Of a stretch of 64,000 bases of DNA, positions 45,307 through 53,508 are shown piece by piece. The DNA is taken from contig NZ_CP063458.1 of the NCBI RefSeq assembly GCF_015169395.1, forward strand, positions 3,596,001 to 3,660,000, given 5' to 3'. A model generated the notes under the pieces. The model was not told the origin of the DNA. It made no database searches and was given only the letters and a program-made list of their open reading frames with translations. This DNA comes from Humisphaera borealis (GTDB taxonomy: Bacteria > Planctomycetota > Phycisphaerae > Tepidisphaerales > Tepidisphaeraceae). The position numbers and the translations under genes were made by a program. Numbering within the stretch: position 1 is the stretch's first letter; every line of letters begins with the position of its first letter.

Positions 45307-48300
45307 CTAAATCGCCCTGCCGGCGTCCCGGAGGATTGCCGAAGTGCGCCCCGCCGGATCGCGGAAGAAATGTGGCGTCCAGATCCGATGCAGCTTCCAA
45401 CCCTGGGCTTCGAGGATGCCGGTGCGGAAGACGTCCCACTCCATGAGATCGTCGGCCGGCGCGAAGCGGGCGGCGTCGCACAGCACACCGATCGGCACGG
45501 CATCGTCGCCACCCGAGCGAAGGGCCAGATCGACACAGAATCCGTCGTTCCCCCAGTAAACTTCCGTCGTCGCGCCATGCGCCGCCGCCAGCTTGTGTGC
45601 CAGCGACTCGGCGAAGGACGACGGGGTGCGAGTCGGGCGGATGCGAACGGGCGGCATCGGCGGGAGCGATGATTGCTCGACGTCTGATGGCAGTTCGATG
45701 TCGAACCACTCCGACGCGTCGGCATCCAGGGGTTGCTTCGGTCCGCTCTCGGCGGGCGCTCCTTCGATCTCCCGCGTCAGTTCGTCCGCGAACTTCAGGT
45801 ACGAGAACAGCAGCCAGCCCCCGCCGGGCGTTTGGCCCTCGGCCGGTTCGGGTAGCGATCGATACGCCTGCTCGGGGATTGAAGTGACCAGGTGCACCTG
45901 CTGGCGGGCCCGGGTGACAAGCACGTTCAGTCGTCGTCCGCCGCCGGGCATCGCGAGCGGTCCGAACCGCCTGTAGAACCGACCGCCAGCGTCGGGGCCG
46001 TAAGTGGTGCTAATGATCATGTGGTCGCGCTCGTCGCCCTGGACGTTTTCCAGGTTCTTGACGAACAGACCTTCGAACGTGCCCTCGCCGACACGGTCGC
46101 GGGCGTCGCTCAGCTTCTTGGCGAACTTCGAATCCTCCGCCGCCAGGTCGTCGAGTTTTTCGACAATCAGGTCCCGCTGCGACATGTTGAAGCAGGCGAT
46201 GCCGATGCTCGGCGGCTTTTTCTCGGCCAGCAAGTCTCTCACCACCGCCACAACGGCGTCGGCTTCGATCTCATTCTTCCGCTTCTCGTAAACGCCATTG
46301 GCGCGGATCAGGCGGATCGGCGCGATCTCCGGGCGGTTGCCGGGATGGCCGGGAATTGGCTGCAGCCGGCTGCCGTAGAAATGCGTGTTGCTGAACTCGA
46401 TCAGCGCCGCGTTGCGCGAGCGATAGTGGACGTCGAGGTAGCTCTGCTGGGCTTCGAGCCCGAGTGCCGCCGTCAGCAGATCTTCGACTTCGCCCTGCTG
46501 CTGCTCGAACCATTCCTGGTCGCTGGTGGGGTCTTCGTCGTCGTCGCTCGCGGCAAACGCCGACTCGAAGAACCGCGTCGGCGGAAGCTGTTTGGGGTCG
46601 CCGGCGACAACCACCCGCCGGCCGCGCACCAGCACCGGCAACGCCTCTTCCAGCCGGCACTGACTGGCTTCGTCGAAGACGACGACATCGAAAATCGGCT
46701 CCAGCGGAAAGACCTGCGCCGCCGTCTCCGGCGACACCATCCAGACCGGGCAAATGTCGAACAGCGGATCGCCGCCGGCGATCTGCCGACCGCGGGCCAC
46801 GACCTGCCGCAGCCGCATTGCTCGTTCACCGCGCAGCAGCAGCCGGCGTTTGAGTTCCGCGCCGGCGGTGTTCAGGCGTTCGCCGTTGGCCGACAGCATC
46901 CGGTGCTGCTGCTCGCTCAGCCAGCGGTTGTAGATGACATCGCATACGAGCTGCCGCTTCTTGGACTGCAACTCGCGATATCGCTCGAAGGCTGAAGACA
47001 GTCGATGCCCGTCAACGCTCTGGAGTTGCGGGTCGGCCCCGATGCGCCGGCGGATCTCGCCGGCGATGATGTCCCGCCGCAGCACGTCCCAGGCCTCGGC
47101 TGGCTCGGCAGATTGCAGCAACAGCGCCTCAGCCGCAGGCCGAACCATCGGCGGCACGGCGGCCAGGGCGTCTTTAGCGCGGATGACGTCTTCCAACGTC
47201 GGCAGTTGGTCGCGCAGGGCAACCACCGCCGGCAAGACGGGCTCGCCTTTGCACAAAGACAGATCGATGCCGCGGAGCCACGCAACGGCGAACAGTTCGG
47301 CATCGACCATCGCCTGTTCGACGGCGGTGATGTCTGCCGCCCGTTTCGGCGACTGCGTGATCGCCTGGATCAGCGGGAGAAGCTTTGTCCGATCGACCAG
47401 CGCCTCGGCGATGACAGGCCAGACATCTTTCGTCAGCGGCTCGGCCGTCGTTGAAAGCGCCACGTCAAAGAGTGCGGCATGCCCGCGAATGCTGACCTCG
47501 AGGTCGTGGTCGTCCATCAGGTCGTCGGGCGTAGGCGCGTTCAGAACGCTTTCATTGAGGTTCTGCAGGTAGACGCGGACAACCAGCGCGTTGATCAGCG
47601 CCGTGATACGCGTGGCGTTCTGCGGCAACGGGGCAAGCTCGAGCAACTCGAACACCGGCGCGGCCATGCTGTACTCGGCCCAGACCATCTGGTTGACCAG
47701 CTCCGTCGCGTCCGCGGCGACGGAACCCTCCAGCAAGGCCGGACGGTGCAGGTCGGACGCGGCACGCAAGACCGTGCGATTGCTGGCGTAGACGCCGAAC
47801 AGTTCTGCATCGTCGGGCAGCGTTGTTGCGCCGCCGAAAGCCTTGGGGCCGATCGCCTTGGCGGTGGCATCCCAGGTTTCGAGCCGGGCCCGCAGCCCAC
47901 CGAGAAAGTCTCGCACCCGCGATGCACTTTCAAAGCTCAGGCCGAGGCCGAAGAATTCGACCACCGGCGATGCCGCCTTCTTCTTCGAACCGTGCAGGAA
48001 TCCAAGGAATGACTTGGCGATCGGCAGATAGGTTTCCAGCGCCGACTGCCATCGAAGCACCTGCGCGATATCGAACGGCTGCCGGCGATACTGGGCGAGC
48101 AGTTCGGCATCGAGCGGCGTTTTCGACGCCCGCTCCGCCAGCGGGCCGGCTACCTCCAGCTTCTTCAGCACCGCCTCGGCGGCCGACGTCTCGGTGCTCA
48201 TCCAGCGGGCGACCGTCGGCCAGGGTGCCTGCGGCGCTTTCTGGCGGATCTGCTCGACCCACTGCATCGACATGCCGAACGCCTCGGCGTACTTCTGTAC

Positions 48301-50913
48301 AAGCGTCCGCTGCTGGGTGAGGTCCTTGACGGCAGGCAGGTCGCGACCGTGAACGGCGACCCAGCGTGCCCGCAGCTCGGGTTCGGGGATCTGCTGCTTG
48401 AACGCCGACAAGTAAGGCAGCGCTTCGGTGATCTTCGATCGCGCCGTCTTGATGGACGCCAGGTCCTTCTTCGCCCACCGGTCAAGAACTTCGGGCGGCG
48501 TCTGGTTCAGCATCGTGTCGAGCCGCTCCAGCAGGGCCAGCCTTGCCGTGGCCTGCGCGGTGACATCAAGCCCCTGCGTGAACGGCGGGAGCAGCGGCTG
48601 CTTTTCGACCGATGTCTCATCCGCCGTCGCCGCCGTAGCGACAACGGCTTCCAATGCCGACTTGTTCTGCTCGACCGACCGGCCCAGAAAGTTTTGCAGC
48701 GTGGTACCGACCGCGACCGACCACGGGTTCTTCGCGTACGCCACTTTCAGTCCGCGGGTAAACATCTCGCGTAACGGGTGTTCCAGCGGCGACAGTTCCT
48801 GGAGCCGTGTCTTGGCCAGCTCCGCCGCGGCTTTCCCTTCCACGGTGACGCGCCAGCCCAGGTGCGCGTTGTCCTCGCCGCCGCCGGTCAATAGCGCCGC
48901 CGGCGACGCCGACAGCCATTGCCCCATCAGCTCGTGGAACGAGTACCCCGTCTCGGCGTCCTGCCGGGCCAGGGCCATTCGATAGTTGGTCAGCTCGGCG
49001 TGAAGCGACTGCAGTTCCTGGTCGAGCTCTTCCAGCTTCTTGTGCGAACGCGCCCGCTCCTTGGCTTCGGCAAGATTATCGAGCTGGTCGCGAATCTTCT
49101 TGTACAACTCGCGCTGGTCGCGCTGCGGGTCGTGAACGACGCCGGTCAGTGCTCCGAGGCCCATGTGCTCCAGCCGGTCGGCGACGACATCCAGCGCGGT
49201 GCGCTTCTCGCAGACGAACAGCACCCGCTGCCCGCGCGACAGGTGATCGCCGATGATGTTCGCGATCGTCTGGCTTTTGCCGGTGCCCGGCGGGCCGTGG
49301 ATGACCAGCGCCGTGCTTTGGCGCGCCTGGCGGACGGCCCGCGCCTGGCAGGGGTCGGCGGCGGCGACGAGGCGCTCATCGGCGAACTCGCGCTTGCCAT
49401 TCGATGCCGCGGGCTTGGCGGCCTGCACGGCGGCGTCGGCCTTTTCCAGCAGCGCCGGCGCGCCGACATCGAGCAGATCGCCGACACGGATGAAACCCGC
49501 AATCGGCCCGCGCAGCTCGCCGGGGTTGTCCACCATCTCCTGCATGTCGCGCAGGAGCCCCTGGTTGGCCATCGGGAACAGACCGAGCACCGCCGACATC
49601 ACGATCTGGGGGCTGCTCTCCAGATCATCGGTGCGCGGGGCGGCTTGCAGTTCAACCACCGGCGTTGCCGGCTGCGGTGGACTAACGGGCTCGGGTGCCG
49701 GGGCCTTGCCGGTATCGGTCACCGCAGCCGTTGTGACCGCCGCATCCTCCGGCGCGTCTTCGGTGGTCTCTTCTTCGGGCAGCTTGTCGAACAAATCTTC
49801 CGATTCGTCGCCTGGCGCGGCTGCAGTGTCTTTCGGCGGCGTGCCGAGCAAACCCTCGGCGACCGGCGGCTTGTCCGCGGCGGCCGGCGCGACGGCCTTG
49901 GGCGCGAACGCCTCCGGAATCTCCAGGTCTACCATCTCGCAGACGCGGGTGACCAGGTCGGTCAGCTCCCGCCACGGGTCTTCACCCTTCTCGTCGGCGT
50001 AGAGATCGGCAACGCCGTCGAGCGAGCGGCCGGTCTGCCGTTGCAGCCAGGCGAGCAGCGCCGTGTTTGGCTGGACTAGGTCGACGCCATCGCCGCGGCA
50101 GGCGACTTCGACGCTGCGGGTCGCGCCCCGGCGGAGCGTGAGCGAGACGGGAATGAATGCGATCGGCGCCAGGATCCGCCGGCTCGATTGCCGCCCCGTC
50201 GCCGTCGCGGCGAAGCTCGGCGGCAGGCTTAGCAGCGGAAAGCCGACGTTCAACACATGAACGCCGGTGTCCTGCTCATAGGTTCGGGCATCGTCGGCGA
50301 TGATGTGGAGCTTCTGCAGGAGCGTGTTCTGCTCGTCGAGCGGATCGCGGGCGTCGGTTGCGCCGCGGCCGAACCTCTTCGGCTTCTGAACGACGTCTTC
50401 TGAGGGCGCTGCGACAGCGACATCTTCCGCGTTTTCGTGCGAATCGGCTTTCCCGACCGGGGTAGCCATGCCTGCATCTACATTAGGGTTTTCGTCCCTC
50501 AACGCTTCATCCACCGGTTGATCGACCAGCGGTTCGACGTGCTCCCCTTGGGGCCTTGGCGCAGTCGGGTGGTTCGCGGCGGATTTCGGCGCCCGCGCCC
50601 TCAGTACGGCCTTGCGCCCGTCACCCAGCAGGTCGCGCAACGCCTCAGCAGGTGCGATGTCGTTCATCGCCGAGAGACTGTGCCAGTCGATCCGCTGACG
50701 GCTGCGATGGGGACGGCAGTTGACGCTGGGGCCATTCACCAGGGCGGCAAAAAGCCGATCGAGCATCCGCTCGAGCACTTTACGTCCGGCGGCGGCGTTG
50801 ACCGGGGGTGGAGGAGCGGTGCCGACGGGCAGCGCGGCCGGTGCGGAAGGCGGGGCCGCCGTTGGGCTTGTAACAGGTGCGGCGGACGAAGGAGAAGACG
50901 TCGGTTCGGTCAT
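45307..50913 (-). CDS. Giant SF1 helicase with DUF4011 start and Vsr/MTES_1575-type nuclease-like end
   Basis: An 1868-residue protein. After a Pro/Ala-rich leader, residues about 55-90 match the DUF4011 type (VLERMLDRLFAALVNGPS). The AAA_11/AAA_12 (UvrD/SF1B, DnaA-like Upf1 group) helicase shows Walker A VIHGPPGTGKSQT near residue 540, Walker B FDEASQCRLEEALP near 1410, then AGDPKQLPPTRFF, VHYRSRN and VTRARQQVHLV. The last ~100 residues (LAHKLAAAHGATTEVYWGNDGFCVDLALR, WDVFRTGILEAQGWKLHRIWTPHFFRDP) resemble the REase_MTES_1575 domain. ATG 50913 is preferred to 50961. Such fusions often occur in genome-defence loci; here it stands alone. Role inferred only. Confidence 0.9.
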   Translation of the reverse strand: MTEPTSSPSSAAPVTSPTAAPPSAPAALPVGTAPPPPVNAAAGRKVLERMLDRLFAALVNGPSVNCRPHRSRQRIDWHSLSAMNDIAPAEALRDLLGDGRKAVLRARAPKSAANHPTAPRPQGEHVEPLVDQPVDEALRDENPNVDAGMATPVGKADSHENAEDVAVAAPSEDVVQKPKRFGRGATDARDPLDEQNTLLQKLHIIADDARTYEQDTGVHVLNVGFPLLSLPPSFAATATGRQSSRRILAPIAFIPVSLTLRRGATRSVEVACRGDGVDLVQPNTALLAWLQRQTGRSLDGVADLYADEKGEDPWRELTDLVTRVCEMVDLEIPEAFAPKAVAPAAADKPPVAEGLLGTPPKDTAAAPGDESEDLFDKLPEEETTEDAPEDAAVTTAAVTDTGKAPAPEPVSPPQPATPVVELQAAPRTDDLESSPQIVMSAVLGLFPMANQGLLRDMQEMVDNPGELRGPIAGFIRVGDLLDVGAPALLEKADAAVQAAKPAASNGKREFADERLVAAADPCQARAVRQARQSTALVIHGPPGTGKSQTIANIIGDHLSRGQRVLFVCEKRTALDVVADRLEHMGLGALTGVVHDPQRDQRELYKKIRDQLDNLAEAKERARSHKKLEELDQELQSLHAELTNYRMALARQDAETGYSFHELMGQWLSASPAALLTGGGEDNAHLGWRVTVEGKAAAELAKTRLQELSPLEHPLREMFTRGLKVAYAKNPWSVAVGTTLQNFLGRSVEQNKSALEAVVATAATADETSVEKQPLLPPFTQGLDVTAQATARLALLERLDTMLNQTPPEVLDRWAKKDLASIKTARSKITEALPYLSAFKQQIPEPELRARWVAVHGRDLPAVKDLTQQRTLVQKYAEAFGMSMQWVEQIRQKAPQAPWPTVARWMSTETSAAEAVLKKLEVAGPLAERASKTPLDAELLAQYRRQPFDIAQVLRWQSALETYLPIAKSFLGFLHGSKKKAASPVVEFFGLGLSFESASRVRDFLGGLRARLETWDATAKAIGPKAFGGATTLPDDAELFGVYASNRTVLRAASDLHRPALLEGSVAADATELVNQMVWAEYSMAAPVFELLELAPLPQNATRITALINALVVRVYLQNLNESVLNAPTPDDLMDDHDLEVSIRGHAALFDVALSTTAEPLTKDVWPVIAEALVDRTKLLPLIQAITQSPKRAADITAVEQAMVDAELFAVAWLRGIDLSLCKGEPVLPAVVALRDQLPTLEDVIRAKDALAAVPPMVRPAAEALLLQSAEPAEAWDVLRRDIIAGEIRRRIGADPQLQSVDGHRLSSAFERYRELQSKKRQLVCDVIYNRWLSEQQHRMLSANGERLNTAGAELKRRLLLRGERAMRLRQVVARGRQIAGGDPLFDICPVWMVSPETAAQVFPLEPIFDVVVFDEASQCRLEEALPVLVRGRRVVVAGDPKQLPPTRFFESAFAASDDDEDPTSDQEWFEQQQGEVEDLLTAALGLEAQQSYLDVHYRSRNAALIEFSNTHFYGSRLQPIPGHPGNRPEIAPIRLIRANGVYEKRKNEIEADAVVAVVRDLLAEKKPPSIGIACFNMSQRDLIVEKLDDLAAEDSKFAKKLSDARDRVGEGTFEGLFVKNLENVQGDERDHMIISTTYGPDAGGRFYRRFGPLAMPGGGRRLNVLVTRARQQVHLVTSIPEQAYRSLPEPAEGQTPGGGWLLFSYLKFADELTREIEGAPAESGPKQPLDADASEWFDIELPSDVEQSSLPPMPPVRIRPTRTPSSFAESLAHKLAAAHGATTEVYWGNDGFCVDLALRSGGDDAVPIGVLCDAARFAPADDLMEWDVFRTGILEAQGWKLHRIWTPHFFRDPAGRTSAILRDAGRAI

Positions 50914-51043
50914 CGCTCGGCTCGCTGTGGGTGAAACTCCAGAGCCGAGCATTGTCAGCATGTGATTCGCCGCATCAACCGCGGGAACCCGTTCCGGTGA
51001 ACAATCCTCCCGAAGGAGAGGCGCGGTTCAGAAGGCAAAGCAG

Positions 51044-51072
51044 GCGGGGCAGGTCGATATGACCTGCCCCGC
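51044..51072 (-). terminator. Hairpin after the VPLPA-CTERM gene
   Basis: Perfect 12-base arms GCGGGGCAGGTC (51044-51055) and GACCTGCCCCGC (51061-51072), 32 bases past the minus-strand stop, with CTGCTTTG following on the minus strand. Between this gene and the divergent-facing helicase start. Confidence 0.7.
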
Positions 51073-51103
51073 CGCTCGCATCGCAATGCAATCGTTGTTT
51101 CGA

Positions 51104-51841
51104 CTACGCCGTTTGAAGTTGCTTGCGCTTCTTGTGGTACATGGCGCCGGCCATGCCACCAAGGACAATGAGCCCGCCCCAGACGGCCGGGGGCAGGGGA
51201 ACGGCCGTCGGGCCGCCGTTGCCGGCGAAGCTCGCTTCGACGATCAGGTCGTTGTAGTCCTGGTCGCTGTTGCCGATGGGCGCGTCTTCCCAGAACAACA
51301 GGTAACGCGACGGACCTTTACCCAGCCCGTCGATCTGGTAGGTGACAAGCTGGTCGCCGAACGGGTTTTCGGTGGTCAGCGACGACGATCGAAGGTTGGT
51401 ACCGCCGTTGTCGAGCACGAAGCGGAAGAAGTCGCCGCTGGTATCGACGGTTGTCGACGCCGCCGGCAGATAGCCGAACTGATTGACGGCGAACAGATGT
51501 TCGTAGCCGCCGCCGCTCTTGCCGAGCAACAAGCCCACGCTCTGCTGCGATCGCGAGAAGCTTGCGATCGCGTTGAGGGTCATCAGGTCGCCTTTCCACG
51601 CGACGTCGTTGAGGTCGTCTATGCGGGTGGCGGTGACGGAACCGTTGGTGAACCCGTTGCCCAGCGCAGTGAACGAGCCGCCGTATTGGTGCGAAAGAAT
51701 TTGCTCGGTGGTCGCCTCGCTGGCGTGAGGCGTGGGTGCGACAATTGTGATGCCTGCATGTGCATTCGAAGCGGCCAGCAACGCGACAGCGCCGAGGCCC
51801 AGGGTACGAATCGAAGCAAACGACTTGAGGAACGAGAACAT
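51104..51841 (-). CDS. DUF4114-like VPLPA-CTERM surface protein
   Basis: A 245-residue exported protein. AAGGAGCGCTTT precedes the ATG at 51841. Signal peptide ends AHA near residue 29. A DUF4114-type calcium motif, NSDQDYNDLIVEASF, lies near residue 205, and the C-terminus is a VPLPA-like sorting tail: AVPLPPAVWGGLIVLGG, then KKRK. It should be sorted by an exosortase system and reach the cell surface or matrix. Single gene with its own terminator hairpin. Ligand unknown. Confidence 0.87.
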   Translation of the reverse strand: MFSFLKSFASIRTLGLGAVALLAASNAHAGITIVAPTPHASEATTEQILSHQYGGSFTALGNGFTNGSVTATRIDDLNDVAWKGDLMTLNAIASFSRSQQSVGLLLGKSGGGYEHLFAVNQFGYLPAASTTVDTSGDFFRFVLDNGGTNLRSSSLTTENPFGDQLVTYQIDGLGKGPSRYLLFWEDAPIGNSDQDYNDLIVEASFAGNGGPTAVPLPPAVWGGLIVLGGMAGAMYHKKRKQLQTA

Positions 51842-52308
51842 AAAGCGCTCCTTTCAAAGCGATCATCGCAATCACAACAGAAACACGCGCGACCACCCAC
51901 CGATCGATGGCTCAGGTCATCTGATGTCGTGGGAAAAGTTCGCGGGGCTTGCGTTGTGTGGCTGAAAGAACCCTAGCATTCAAAAATCGAGCGAGGGGTG
52001 ACCGGTTTAGGTTAGTGGACGTTTCCTGAACCCTTAATAGGTGGGTTTAAGCCGGATATCGGGCTACCGACGGGTGGGTAACCCACCCGGGTGGAGGTGT
52101 GGGTAAAAGAGCCGGCAGAAACGCTGTGTTTATAGGCCTTTGCGGTGCGGTCATCACCGAAGATTGCCCCGGTTAGCGGTCGCACCGCAGGTGCACTCTT
52201 TCACTGCATTCTTCAATTCTCTGCCAGTGCAATCTGTCCGAATCCTGCGTTACAGAAGACGTGCACCGGCGGTGCGACCGCTAATCGGCTTAAGCTTCCC
52301 TGGTGACA
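51842..52308. other. Intergenic region between the VPLPA-CTERM and VWA genes
   Basis: 467 bases. Holds the promoter of the VPLPA-CTERM gene (minus), a small GGGTGGGTAACCCACCC palindrome near 52070, and the palindromic repeat at 52173-52284, which lies just beyond the stop of the VWA gene. Confidence 0.6.
52173..52284. repeat. Palindromic repeat after the VWA gene
   Basis: Perfect 15-base arms TTAGCGGTCGCACCG (52173-52187) and complement (52270-52284), extended inward by GTGCAC pairs (52191-52196, 52261-52266). Each arm includes a small hairpin (GCGGTCGCACCGC). It ends 25 bases beyond the VWA stop. Confidence 0.85.
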
Positions 52309-53508
52309 CTACGGGCGACCGCCCGAAACGGAGATCCCATGCCCCGCCGCCCATTCGGCCATCGGACGGCGGCCAATGGCGGCGGCGATCAGGTCGGGGA
52401 ACAGGTCTGGGGTACACGCGAACGCCGGTGAACCCAGCGCGGCCAAATCGGCGGCGTTCTCGTGGTCGTACATCGGAGCGCCGTCGTCGCTCAGCGCCAA
52501 TAGCGTGATCATGCTCACGCCGGAACTGATGATCGAAGCCGCCCGTTTCATCAGGTTCTCGCGCACGCCCCCTTCGATCAGGTCGCTGATGAGCACGAAA
52601 ATCGTCTGCTCCGGCCGGCTCATCAGCGACTGGCAGTACGTCAGGGCGCGGTTGATGTCCGTCCCGCCGCCGAGCTGCGTGCCAAAAAGCACCTCGACCG
52701 GGTCGTCGAGCTTGTCGGACAGATCGACAACAGCGGTGTCGAACACGACGACCTGCGTCTTGACCGCCGGCATCGACGCCAACACCGCGCCGAAGATGCC
52801 AGAGTAGACGACGCTGGTCGCCATCGACCCCGACTGGTCGATGCAGAGCACGATGTCGCGCAACGCGCTGCGCTTGCGGCCGTAGCCGATGCGCGTCTCG
52901 GGGACGACCGTCTTGTAGTCCGGCTGGTAGTTCTTCAGGTTCGCGCGGATGGTGCGGTTCCAGTCGATTTCGCGGTGCCGCGGCCGGCGGTTGCGGACGG
53001 AACGGTTCAGCGCGCCCGCGACTGCCGACCGCATCGGCTCGGCGAGCTTGCGCTCGATGTCTTCCACGCACTTGCGGACGACGACGCGTGCGGTGGCCTT
53101 GGTTTTGGCGGGCATGACGCCGCTGAGTGAAAGCAGGTCAGCGACCAGGTGCACATCGGGCTCGACGGTCGCGAGCATTTCCGGTTCCAGCAGCATCTGC
53201 TTGAGGTTCAATCGCTCCATCGCGTCCTGCTGCATGACGCGGACGACGGACGTGGGGAAGAACAACCGGATATCGCCGAGCCACCGCGCCACCGACGGCG
53301 ACGACCCGCCCAGCCCGCCGCGGCGTTGCCGCTCTTTTGGTTGGCTGTCGTAGAGGGCGGCGAGGCACTGGTCGATCGCGGCGGCCCGCTTGTCGAGCGG
53401 AACGCCGATGCCGTCGGCCTCGTTCCCGCCGAGCATGAGCCGCCAGCGACGGAGGGTCTCGGCGTCGTTGGCGTCTTTGGCATCGCTGGGGGTGGTGATG
53501 TCGCTCAT
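52309..53508 (-). CDS. VWA-domain protein of the MoxR/DUF5682 operon
   Basis: A 399-residue soluble protein, last gene of the operon. Residues 1-215 are helical; from about 218 to the end is a von Willebrand A domain with an intact MIDAS: DQSGS at 224-228, the Thr in LGGGTDINRAL, and the Asp in LISDLIEGG. VWA proteins of this kind are bound or remodelled by MoxR AAA+ ATPases. Its start codon overlaps the DUF5682 stop by 4 bases (ATGA at 53505-53508), so translation is coupled. No signal peptide. Partner and target unknown. Confidence 0.92.
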   Translation of the reverse strand: MSDITTPSDAKDANDAETLRRWRLMLGGNEADGIGVPLDKRAAAIDQCLAALYDSQPKERQRRGGLGGSSPSVARWLGDIRLFFPTSVVRVMQQDAMERLNLKQMLLEPEMLATVEPDVHLVADLLSLSGVMPAKTKATARVVVRKCVEDIERKLAEPMRSAVAGALNRSVRNRRPRHREIDWNRTIRANLKNYQPDYKTVVPETRIGYGRKRSALRDIVLCIDQSGSMATSVVYSGIFGAVLASMPAVKTQVVVFDTAVVDLSDKLDDPVEVLFGTQLGGGTDINRALTYCQSLMSRPEQTIFVLISDLIEGGVRENLMKRAASIISSGVSMITLLALSDDGAPMYDHENAADLAALGSPAFACTPDLFPDLIAAAIGRRPMAEWAAGHGISVSGGRP

